NCBI GenBank assembly: GCA_003439945.1
Contig: QVRM01006564.1
Coordinates: 484,501 to 548,500, forward strand
DNA from: Dermanyssus gallinae
Lineage: Eukaryota; Arthropoda; Arachnida; Mesostigmata; Dermanyssidae
Reading direction: 5' to 3'
DNA: 64,000 nt
Position numbers and translations under genes: made by a program. This document shows, one piece after another, positions 32,691-43,535 of this stretch. Numbering within the stretch: the stretch's first letter is position 1; each line of letters starts with the position of its first letter. The notes beneath the pieces were generated by a model. That model was not told the origin of the DNA. It saw only the letters and a program-made list of their open reading frames with translations, and searched no databases.

Positions 32691-33390
32691 TTACAGGGCT
32701 GTCATCTGCTGCGAGTTCAGTTGACAATACCCAATTTTCTGTGTACACTTCGTGATCGGCAAGTCTCTCGTATATATATATTTCTGCGTGGTTTTCAAGA
32801 AACGTTGGCCGATGACTAATACATTTGCATTTACTGCATTCGGTATATTTGGTTGGTTTTTCCGTAGCGCGGTAGCTATAGTTCGTACAATACGTTTCCC
32901 ATCAGTCACGTTAACGTGTAGAGAGACAATCTATCCACAAAGTAAAATGTTTGACATGCGGGTCAAGGTGATTCGGCGTTCGAAAACGCGTGCGTGTGTA
33001 TGTTACAAACTGATATGGAAAGCTTTACTTCTAACACATTTCACACTTTACATCACGGCGATATTATCCTGGACCATGAGAGGATGCATTTGACCCGCAG
33101 TTTTGGTGTATAAAGTCTATTATTAACCAATGCAAGCGTGGTATGTACAAAGTTTTCGTCACTGCGAACTGGGTGGTGATGACATTCATTTACAGTTCAG
33201 CAAACAGTAGATAAAGGTCTTTGACAAAAACACAACGGCGTAGAAACAGAGAGAGACGAGAATTTTTTTTGTCGAAGAGGCTCTTAACGAGCTTAAATTG
33301 GTTCTGCATCAATCTGAGAACCTGGACCAAACTGTATCTGCTTGAAATGTTAAGTCCACAGTTAGCCTAATGTTATATACACATGAACAC
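32691..33390. other. Intergenic, no gene seen
   Basis: The 113-codon frame at 32752-33093 has no recognisable motif. Confidence 0.45.

Positions 33391-33470
<80 letters not shown>
33391..33470. repeat. (TTA)n microsatellite, 3' side of LINE C1
   Basis: About 26 units, flanking the element's 3' end on the minus strand. Confidence 0.92.
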
Positions 33471-33471
<1 letters not shown>

Positions 33472-34163
33472 TATTTATCATTATTTAGTTAATACAATTG
33501 TGAGGTATGAACGTTTAAATCATGTTTATCCTGCTCTGTGCGCTTTCTGTCAGTTCATGGCGCCTATAATGGAAGCCACGTTCCCTCTACACACGGCCAA
33601 AGACATCATCTGTCTCAAAAACATGGCCTTGCGTCGATCGCCCGTAACGTCTTCGATTCGTTTTCCGATGTCTTGCGGGAGTTTTGCTAAACCTGTGCTG
33701 ATGGGGCCGAGTGTCTCTAATGCAATGGGTGCAAAGTGGTAGCTTCTAGATAGTTCTAGATACTTCCTCCGTTTTTCAGAATCCGCACGTTCTGCTACCC
33801 ATCCCGATTCGACTGCGCTGTGACGTAAATATGACAACGCCGCCGTGCATGAAACCGTTACATCCCATACAAGGCATTTTCCGTGCGACCACAGCGGGAT
33901 GGTGACCCCGTCAGGTCGCAACTCACTGCTGCCATTAAGACCTACTGGTTCGGGCGTAGATGGTATCCCTGCCCTTCTAAGAGCTCTTCTCACTATGGCG
34001 TTGAGTTCAGCGTGCCTTGTAAGTCTGCCGGGGCTTTTTAGACAGCTTAACGGGTGTAGACCGTCCGAGTCAACCGGTTGGCCGCATAAGAGGCACGTGA
34101 AGGGCTGGCAGACGGGGGCGCCTATCCTAAGAGCTGACAACATGCGGAAGGGGTGAATAACTC

Positions 34164-34164
<1 letters not shown>
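33471..34164 (-). mobile_element. RLE LINE C1, 5'-truncated, between two TTA tracts
   Basis: The frame 34143-33550 is open for 197 codons and holds only the C-terminal end of an R4/Dong-like polyprotein. It has a knuckle (CLLCGQPVDSDGLHPLSC), the endonuclease (RPDGVTIPLWSHGKCLVWDV, with TVS following), RRKYLELSRSYHFAPIALET and a SLAVCRGNVASIIGAMN end. The 5' truncation abuts one TTA tract and the 3' end abuts the other. It is the same subfamily as the fragment at 62.6-63.0 kb, judging by the shared 3' end (ACAATTGTGAGGT / ACAGTTGTGAGGT on the plus strand). Confidence 0.88.

Positions 34165-34249
<85 letters not shown>
34165..34249. repeat. (TTA)n microsatellite, 5' side of LINE C1
   Basis: About 28 units starting right at the truncation point of the LINE. 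Confidence 0.92.
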
Positions 34250-34253
<4 letters not shown>

Positions 34254-36024
34254 AACATATTTGCGCATCTGTTTCTCACAGAGTTAACTGTCCTCTGCAG
34301 AAATTCCAAATTCAATCGAATATTCCAGTTCTGCCGTTATCTACCTTGCTCTATTCGAACACTGCATAGTAATTAGTCTATATGAATGGGGTGGTTCGTA
34401 GTTGTTTTTCCTTCACAAACATATCGCATACCAGATCTGTTCGACCCGTTTGATGTCATCGTTTTAAAGATTGTAGACTAGGTTAAAGTTACTAGAACAG
34501 AAATAAAAAAAAGGAACAAACATTTGTTTCATATTACTGGGTTAGACAAAAACAAATCATGATGCCTCGGCATCTGTCCAATAGGCGTTGTGTCGGGATA
34601 AAACAATGATACAGCCGTGATTTACGACATTAGAGCCGCACACCATTTTCAAAACTGCTGTGTCATCGTTTTTCCCTGTTGTCCCCCTATTTCTCTCTCT
34701 CTCTCGCGCTTCTTTCTTGCTTCCTTCCTTTTCTCAATCTATCTCTCTGACATATATGCTGCAGAGATTTTCGCGATGACGCATGGTTTGACCCGGAGAC
34801 CATCATCATTGGTGGTGGTAACAGCAAAAGTTACCTTTAAACTTGCTAGTGTTGTCCAGCAGCAGCAGCATCAGCATCAGCAGCAACGGCCAGGAAAGGT
34901 CAGTTAGACATAAAGATAAGTGTGTCACACACTCGCAGCTCTGCGGGCGATCGATCGATCGCCCGACGGATCTACCGTCACAGACGTCGCCTAGTCCCCC
35001 CGTATGAGTGACAAGGGTCAATAGATGGATAATGGAAAACAGAGAACTCCTTTCGCGGTGCTGGCCGCTTGCTGTTCGCTCGTTGTTACGTCCGTCGTTG
35101 TCGCTCGTTGGCGTCCGTCGTTGATGCCGGCGATTTTTTATTTTCCATTTTAAAAATGAATGATTTTGAATATTATATTACATAATTTATATTGTTATAT
35201 ATATTATTGACGATGATGATAATCTATAACAGGGACAGCGAAGAGAAGCATTGCTTGTCCATGCGCTAACCGCCGAATCGGACCGAGCCGGACGCATCCA
35301 CCCACCATAGCTCCATCCATGAGTTGCGCCGCTAGCCACCACGTAGAGCAAGTGGCAGCCTGAGCGAGCCCACGTGGTCGAGTAGAGACAGAGCGTCCAC
35401 TTTCCACAGCGCCGCCGCCTTCTTGAGCATTTTCGAAACGAACGACAGAGGCTTCCGAGTCCCGCGTCCCGTTGTTCCTCTCCAGGAAAAATCGCGCTTC
35501 CTGGAGAGGAACATTCGCGACGGTCGATGGACGCGTACTCACGATGTACTACCTACATCCCATCGAGTTGATGACGTTTGTTCTTCATTTCAGTTTGGTT
35601 CGATGCATTGCGTGCAGCAAGAACAACACAAGTTGAGTCAACAACGTTGTTGATGAGGTGGTACACACATATAGATGGTATATACACAAGCCGAGTATTA
35701 TAAAGGGCAACTTGGATTGTGAGTCCTGTCAACACAGGGAGGGACGACAATAGTAACGACAAATCAATTTTGCAGTCGATAACCACGACTTACTAAACGT
35801 ACGTCAGTACGAAGACGACGACGACGATCACGGTTTGCTAAAAATACACTGCATTCTCCGTTTTTCGGCACAAAAACAACTGAGGCACGAGAGGCGGGCG
35901 CATCAATATATGTCTGTGCTGGTGTTTGACGCCTGAAGTTTATTCTGACCGACCGGGGGAAAACATTCAAAAGTAGCTCCCCGCATGGTCGTGGTCACTA
36001 AAAGGCGTCCTGGTAGGTATTGAA
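34250..36024. other. Intergenic with GC-rich patch and hairpin
   Basis: A CT-rich run lies near 34680-34750 and CAG/CAT triplets near 34857-34885. A CpG-rich patch at 35.05-35.55 kb contains the hairpin at 35474. A host 5' exon is possible in the GC-rich patch, but no frame is convincing. Confidence 0.4.
35474..35512. repeat. 13-bp perfect inverted repeat (hairpin)
   Basis: Arms GTTCCTCTCCAGG (35474-35486) and CCTGGAGAGGAAC (35500-35512), with a 13-base loop. Confidence 0.85.
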
Positions 36025-36095
36025 AGTCGAGCCCGGTGGCGTGGTGGCTTAAGTCTGCGCCTCGCAGCCGGAGGAGCCCTGAAAACTTTACTTTA
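36025..36095 (+). mobile_element. tRNA-derived SINE, family 1, short copy with target-site duplication
   Basis: The head AGCCCGGTGGCGTGGTGGCT is joined directly to the tail CCCTGAAAACTTTACTTTA, so the central body including box B is missing. The insertion is bounded by a perfect 12-base duplication GTAGGTATTGAA (36013-36024 and 36096-36107). Confidence 0.88.
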
Positions 36096-36107
36096 GTAGG
36101 TATTGAA

Positions 36108-38577
36108 TAAGTTAATGTCGCAACGCTATTCTGCACCATCTGCAGCCAACTAACTGGCTGATGCTAGCAGGCGCTGTGCTGTAAACATTGTGTCCGTGCA
36201 TATTAGGCGTAATTTTCACTTATAAGTTTGCTCGGAAAAATGTCTCTGAAAGTTGTGTGAAATAAGCATCTCGACATCGACCGTATGATCCTGGTACACA
36301 TACTGGCAGAGCAAACAGGAAGACGCAGCACTTACAGTGAAAACGTATATTAGCCTTGAGGCATCGTCAAATATCATGGTAGGGTCTCAGCAATGTGCAG
36401 GAATGCTGCGAGTTTCTTTTGGATATTTAGAGGCAATGCTAGGGCAATGCTTAGGATACTGCTGTGCTACGCAAGCGGCCTATTAACTTGGACGGCGACG
36501 AGTCATCCCCAGGTTCATCACAATCATATATTCCTCACTTACCACGTCTAATCACCACCTCTGGTTTCTGCTGATAATGCCAATAAAATATGTTTTGAAC
36601 TTGATGGAGAATTCGCCGAAGTTGAAAATAGCGTTGAAATCCGAATCCCGACAATACATAGTACAGAACGTGACGACCAATACTAAACCTTCAAAATATG
36701 CGTAGCTATTCCTATCGGTAGGTATCCCGACAGCGGTACTTTTGGAGGAAAAGTAGCATTATCAAGTATTATAAACAGTGATACTTTGCAGACGATTGGA
36801 GTAAAAGCATACAAATTTGGTTTTCTGGCGAATACATATTTTACTAGTTCATACATGAAGCTTAATAATAATAATAATAATAATATAGTCGCCAGTATTA
36901 ATCGACAAGCTAGATTGTAGAAGCACTATCTGCGAAACGAGCGCAAAAACAGTAAATCGCTATGTATAGCTGAGTTGCGAGCACTTTTTTTACGTATCCA
37001 TTCACATTATCAACATGTTCGACGAGTGTTGTGTGTTCGTCTCATACAACAGTAGTCAGTCTTGAGAATCTGGCAATTTTGCGTGCAGTATCCTAGCCAC
37101 CTTTTTTCTCTGGAGAATCGGTTTATCGAGTGCTTAGCAAGAAACGTCTGTGTGTATGTTCTGCTACATGTTAATTTTATATATTATAATTACGTTTACT
37201 GGTTACCGTCAAAACAGATTAGCCTTTCTTACTTACAAGCGGAGTGAGAGATTGACGGACCGCGTTGAATCGATGTGCCAGGCTAAGTCGTTTTCAGTTC
37301 TCAGTAAATCGAGCATTTTTATTGGGGGAATAGGTAAGTGGTAAAATGCCTCGTTCTGTCTACTCTTCTTGATCATATTGACGATCGTAATATCTGGCAT
37401 ACGATATATCGTTGATATGTAAGCTTATTAAGTAAGCTAGCGAAGCCGTAAAGGGCTGCGACGCAGGGGTACTAGTTAAACAAGACTTTTACATAGCTTT
37501 CAGCACCGTGACGCTCTGTAATGCTGACAGAGGTGAGGCAGACTGGTCCAGAATAGTTACCTATATTCCGGGCGCCCTGTTGGTTTTTGCTCTGCAACGA
37601 AGGGAACGTTAATCTCCTAAGCGGTGGGACAATAGGGTTAAGCGTTGGTTCGAGTTTTGTCTCGGGAATCTGAGCTAGATTTTCATCTAAAAAACCTGCT
37701 CATCTTCTGGTGTCTTCCCTGATGCTTTCTTTAGGAAATAGTTAACACCGTGACGTTAGGTGGGTACAACGCAGATTTACTGCTTGAAAAAGTTTGAACG
37801 CTGGTGCTGAACTGTTGCAATGTCGCTGCTATTCGATGGTCACCTTAAATCTAAATAAAACGATAAATATTAAGCTTAATTACACGGGTATTAGTAATTA
37901 TGTCCTAATGTATGGGGCGACACGTCATGAGGTGAGATAAATGAACGCCGCATAGCGTAATGCTGTAGACGACAGTTGGTCTAGGGTTACAGCTTAACTC
38001 CTGTTGATTGTCTTCATGGCGCTCACTGTCTAATCGCGTGAAGTTGAAGAAGGTGATGTAACCGCAGGGGTGTCGGCATTGAAAGATCCCGAAAGCCATG
38101 TAGATACTGAGAGCAATAAGTCTCCGATTTATCACTTAGCCGGACGGAGGCACTTGTATTCTGAGAACTCATTAACTAAGCGGCATCAGAGATGCCATTT
38201 TACGAACTTCATCTGGGGAGATCCTTGTCGTATTGAATCAAAGCCTTGTATTTGAAATCCTTGTACCATGCAGGGATGTCATTTTTAGTGGCTGCGTGAC
38301 GGCATGGCGCGTTTTAGTGACTTTGAGAAGCTACTACGCAGCAATGGCTTGCTTGACCGATGTATAGTATATCTTCCAAACTCTTTCCTTATATCTCCTT
38401 ATTAGACGCTTTTACATATAGGGGTCACCTTATCGGTTTGAGCATGTGAGACACTGTTCTCGTTTGAATTATTCTTGTCTGACTAATGCCAATGATTGAC
38501 GACATTGAAAGGGAAAACCTGCTTTGAAGAGTCCGACAAAACCCGTTATGGTTTACAGGGCTACAATTCACGCAGAC
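36108..38577. other. Intergenic, no gene seen
   Basis: A short (AAT)n run lies at about 36865-36883. Open frames are short and without motifs. Confidence 0.5.
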
Positions 38578-38835
38578 CTAGGGGGTGGAGATCTCGCAAT
38601 ATTTGCGCATTATGCGCTTGATCTGATGGATATCGTTATCAGTCCAAACAATGACGACAATGTGCATAAGGTTACGTGTCCGCCGCCCTGGCTTTGACAG
38701 ATATGCCTTCAGAATATACTCTAATGCGACTCGATCATCGAACAGTCTCATGAATATCTTTGACGATACGACTTTGAATATCTTTGAACGAGATCTACAG
38801 ATCACTCCCCTTGTTGTTGACACGGGCATTTCCAA
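38578..38835 (-). pseudogene. LINE reverse-transcriptase fragment
   Basis: The 85-codon frame contains FDDRVALEYILKA and HIVVIVWTDNDIHQIKRIMR then KYCEIS. This matches the style of the RT segment after the catalytic YADD in Jockey/L1-type LINEs, with YAD itself altered. It is highly eroded and the family is uncertain. Confidence 0.45.
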
Positions 38836-38859
38836 CCATTGCCTAGCGGCAATGGTTGG
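38832..38859. repeat. 12-bp perfect inverted repeat, 4-base loop
   Basis: CCAACCATTGCC and GGCAATGGTTGG around TAGC, at the edge of the RT fragment. Confidence 0.88.
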
Positions 38860-40895
38860 TCATGTTGGCGAATACGGGCACTACTGCCGCAGTCTCTGGC
38901 AAAACCTGATTCTATCTTGAACTACTGAGAGCTCAATGATGAGGGCCTATGGTTTCATTTCGGCCGCCATGAAAGGTTTCGAAAACTCGGATGATCTTAA
39001 TTAGGTATACGAATTGTATAAGAGAGAGAGCTTTGATACCTTTACGGCAAAAGTTTCTCGTTAAAACTGCGTAGGGCTCCGAAAAAAAGTGAAGCGTGCC
39101 CCTTGGGGTAAATATGAGCTGGCTGAGATAAAACGTGTGGTTGACAGAGAACGTTGTGCATTACAGGGACAAGCTACAGCGGTTGCAGGCAAGACAGAGA
39201 AAGAGGCTTCGGAGAACCGCTGTGAATGATCGGCCTGCAAAACTCTGGGTGTCTCATAATGAAAAATGTGGCTTAAGCAAAAGCAAGGATATGACACTAA
39301 AGCGTCTGCTAGTCGATGGCCAAAAGCTTGAGGAGGCGCAGGAAAAACGCACGAAAGGAGTTTTTCACATTATCGAAGCCAAAATTGAGGCGGGGTTTTC
39401 CCTTCGAGAGACGGTGGATGACACATGGAGCACGTGGATATTTAAAGCAAGGGCGATAGGAACCAACTTGCAAACTATTGACCGATATCGCTGGTGTCAT
39501 TCATATCTAGGGAACCGATTCTCACGTACGAAATAATTACATGGGGCATAACTAGTGTGTCGTGCCCTTAGATCAATGCTGTGCGAGCCATTCTGTCTGT
39601 CTCATAAGATCAAGGTGTCAGACAGACTCGAACGTTTAGATGTAGCCATTCTCGTCTATAAGGTGGTTAACCATAAACTACTTTCAGAGTGCGGATTCGA
39701 CTTCTAATTGATTCCTGTCAGATCTCAGCTATATAGGACCAACTGAGAGTTATCAGATTCAAGTTGACCTAAGCGCAGCATTCTCTAGCCTGCATGCTAC
39801 TAAAAGTATGGTACAGGCCACCACAGAACCTCCAAAATACGAAGCGGGTCAGCGTCTCCAAAAATCGTTTGGTCATCATCACGACCAACTGCAAAAAAAC
39901 ACTGTTCCTAGTTTGAAACTGTGCTTTACTGCTACTGGGAATGACTACTGTAATATGTGCGTAGTAGAATGCGAAAATGTAATATATATATGTGTGTATG
40001 TATATAACATTTATCCGCTAGTGCCAAGAGAGGCTCGCAATCGCATTGTTGACCAGTCAGGGCTGATACTTTCTAACATCCAAACATCGTCTATTAAGGT
40101 GCCCTGAACGCCCCTACTTGGCACTTTGGTCGCGCAACTTCTCGTAGTAGAAATATGAGAGGCCTTCGACCGCTTAGGTAATGGCCCAAGTTACGCGCCG
40201 GTACCTTCTTGCATAGCTGAGATCCTTCTAGCAACTGAAGCATACGATGCCATGTCATCATTATTGATACTAGCAGGTTGTGCACTCTTTGCGGCCTATA
40301 CAGGGATGACAAGGCATCTACGGTAATGACTGCAGACGAGGGCGATTCCAGATTGACCTGTTGTAGGATGCTCACCTCCATGACTATCCTCATCCGCCTA
40401 TAAGATTATATCGCGCGCAAGCAAGGTGAGTACCCAGCTACGTGAGGGCGGCTACAGCTGACAAATCGTAACTGTTTCGTACTGCTAGAAGCCAGGTGAT
40501 CTTAATCCGCGCCCGATTTGCTGTCAATTAGCATAGCAGCAGGTTGATTTAGACTGACAATCTAAATGTTTTTCCCCCTAGGAGGACCGACCCATATGGT
40601 TGACGGTCAACATCAGCAACATCTTATATTAGAGGAGAGTCATAGCATCTTGACTTGTAGGGCAAACCAGACAAAAACAGCGCACTGCACCGCCATTCAC
40701 GCCGTAAACGCGACATCCATTAACCTTTTATTCTCGGCTTTAGGCCGTTAGGATTGAAAAGTCACCGTGACAAGCGTAAAACATATTGTCGACTGCTGCG
40801 TCAAACTTTGTCTCGCATCCTCTATGTTAGCCTCGACTGAGATGACCAGCATTACTGCATGACTTGCAGTAAGGACAGTGGGCTATAAAAACAAC

Positions 40896-40898
<3 letters not shown>
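38860..40898. other. Intergenic with possible old coding debris at 39080-39536
   Basis: Two adjacent plus-strand frames (about 39080-39228 and 39135-39536) read KRAPWGKYELAEIKRVVDRE and KDMTLKRLLVDGQKLEEAQE. They are Lys/Glu-rich and may be one frameshifted protein, but no family is recognised. Nothing else stands out up to the TA tract. Confidence 0.3.

Positions 40899-40964
<66 letters not shown>
40899..40964. repeat. (TA)n microsatellite, 5' side of R2-like copy 1
   Basis: 33 TA units directly abutting the truncated 5' end of the LINE. Confidence 0.92.
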
Positions 40965-40965
<1 letters not shown>

Positions 40966-42400
40966 CCTCCACGAAATCCACTCTCCAACGGCTCCTTAAT
41001 ATTGCGGACCCACTTTTAAAATCCCGAGGCCTTGAAATTAATACTAATAAAAGCTTTACTATCTCCCACCTATTTAATAGGAAGGAAGGTAAAGGTTTTA
41101 TCAATACCGTATCAGAATTTAACGTTGGAGATCGGCAATTGCCAGCTAAAGGTATGAGCGATCGATGGAGATATCTTGGAGTCGACTTTGACAGCAATGG
41201 CAGAGTTGACTCCACCAAGGATATACTCCTTAATTTACTCAACAGACTCACGATAGCTCCCCTTAAACCCCACCAAAGACTCATATTTTTGAAAGACGTT
41301 CTCATTCCCCGTCTCCTATATAAACTGGTCTCCGGTCCCAGACCATCTTAAGCACTCCTTAGTGACCTAGATAAAGAGATCAGAAAGGTTGTTAAGTCGA
41401 AATGGCTTAAGCTCGAAAACTCGGTGCCGAACGCCTACCTGTACACGCACACAGCACACGGCGGTCTGGACATCCCCTGCCTCCAAACATTCATTCCCAG
41501 AATCCGCCTCTCCCGCCTGACAGCACTACAACACTCCACGCACCTTGGGGTCCAATGGATGCTAACCACCGAGCACTTTAAAAAAGATCTTGCGAAAACA
41601 AGACTTCTTTGCGAGCGCTTGGGAACCTCCATTGAGACCGCTACACAAGAGACCGATTACTGGTCTCAACAACTACACAACACGTTCGATGGGGCACATT
41701 TTAAAAAGCACACGAAACGCCCTTTGTACATTACTGGATTAAGGGTATGCCCTACCTATCTGGTAAGGAGTATTTTAACCTAGTAAAGCTCAGGATCAAC
41801 GCACTACCAACGCGTGCCAGATTGGCCAGGGGACGCCCGGGCTACAACAAACGTTGTAGGCACGGGTGTCATGCGCCTGAGACGTTGGCTCATGTCGCTC
41901 AGATGTGCGATATAACACACAAACAAACCATAAAGAGACATGACGACGTCTGTGATCGCGTGGCGCGTCTTCTCCGCGAAAGGGGTCATGAGGTGGTTCG
42001 TGAGCGAGTATTCCGTCGACCGGGCGCACCGGGTCTAAAGCCCGACCTCGTAATAACAACACCTACCGAGGTCTGGGTTTTAGATGCCGAGGTTTGCGGC
42101 CCGAACCGGGACCTGGCAAAAGCACGGCAAGACAAGATCGCCAAATATGACGTCGAGTTCCTAAGAGCGGCGCTCCCCTACCCGCAAAAACCTCGAAGAT
42201 TCGGATCCATCACTATCTCTATGAGTGGTGTATGGGACTCCGAATCTGCGAGGACGCTCTTGGGGCTCGGCGTCACGAAGAGGAATCTTATGGATCTCAC
42301 CGTTTTAACTTTGCAAGGAACCTTGAGAATATATCGCTCGCACCGGATCCATAAGAGCGGGGGCTACCATCAAGCAAGGACACGGACAACTGATTCTTAA
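40965..42400 (+). pseudogene. R2-like polyprotein, C-terminal part, copy 1
   Basis: The RT end (STKSTLQRLLNIADPLLKSR) is followed by a TAA at 41349-41351 where the inverted copy has TAC (Tyr). A one-base loss in an A-run near 41706 (five A versus six in the other copy) shifts the frame, and the second frame 41747-42400 completes the protein. The knuckle CRHGCHAPETLAHVAQMC is typical of R2-clade proteins. The endonuclease signature is GLKPDLV then VWVLDAEV, with the second Asp retained, and a KARQDKIAKY segment. It is inactive as a whole. Confidence 0.9.
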
Positions 42401-42498
42401 CTTCACGTGACACCTTTTTACCACCATTTTTATTAAGGCGAGCACTGCCGAGTGAGCAAACGTATTGTAAACGATTAATAAATCATCACAATATTTTC
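40965..42498 (+). mobile_element. R2-like RLE LINE, copy 1, 5'-truncated, in a TA tract
   Basis: Starts within the RT just after the catalytic motif and ends at ATATTTTC followed by TATATATA (42499-42512). The same 3' junction appears in the inverted copy at 43536. It forms one arm of a 1.53-kb inverted repeat with 43536-45069. Confidence 0.9.
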
Positions 42499-42512
42499 TA
42501 TATATATATATA

Positions 42513-42609
42513 AGGTGCTTTTCTAGCATATGCATTTAGAGATTTAGAGAGTGAGAGAGATGCTAATAAAAGCATTTATTGGTCAGTGGCGAAGAGCGAT
42601 AAACCACCT

Positions 42610-42660
<51 letters not shown>

Positions 42661-42891
42661 GGAAGAGAGATATGTTCAAACGCTTTTTTATTGCCCAGTG
42701 AAATAGGGTAAGGGTATAGTGAAAATGGCGACAGTTTTTATCTTTGCCCTATCCGCCTGGGCAAAACAAGGCCCGATAATACCCCGTCAAATGATACAAG
42801 TCCTATAGCTATAGGTAAGCATATTGTTAACTTATGTTAGGCCAAATGCACTATATAAATCGGTGTGAAATGCAAAGTGCAGGTATCTCAA

Positions 42892-42947
<56 letters not shown>

Positions 42948-43527
42948 TTTAAATATTAGTTAGAATCATTACAGTAACATAAGAATAAGAGTACTTATTT
43001 CTTTTGAAAATGTATTATTATCGTAGGACTATTAGCCTACACTTTACTCTTCACACCCACGGGCGTTTAATTACAGGATCTTGAATGCCAGTGAATGTTA
43101 CCGTAGAGTAAAATGGGATCTAATGATTACCTTGGACCCGAGACAACATCATGCTCGCACAAATGGCACATGTAACGGCTCTTCCTGAATGAACGGAAAG
43201 TTCTCGGTTGCAACTAATGCGACAGTTGAATTTGTTCAAATTCCTATTCAGATAGAAATGGGCTTTGTCGGGAAAGATATTTTTTTTCACACAATGGGCA
43301 TCACGCTGCTCCGAAGTTCAATTAACGAAGTGTAGCCGTTCTTGATGGCCCGTAAGACTGAGCCCTTGCGTCAGCCGAACCTGAACTTTCTATGATAATC
43401 ATTATTTGGCTGTTCTGTCTACGAGAAAAGCGGATCGTACACCTCTTTATTTCAAAATTGCGTCTTCAATATGACAATGTCTATTAACAATTTGTAAATA
43501 TGATGTTTTCGCTTTTATAATTACGCT
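42513..43527. other. Spacer between the two R2-like copies
   Basis: Holds (TA)n at 42610-42634 running into (GA)n to 42660, and (TA)n at 42893-42942. No gene is seen. The spacer would be the loop of the inverted repeat. Confidence 0.7.
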
Positions 43528-43535
43528 TATATATA

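Noticed and set aside
32315..32755. Tyr/Ile-rich open frames
   Set aside because: Translations of the TA/CATG array in every frame, so not proteins.
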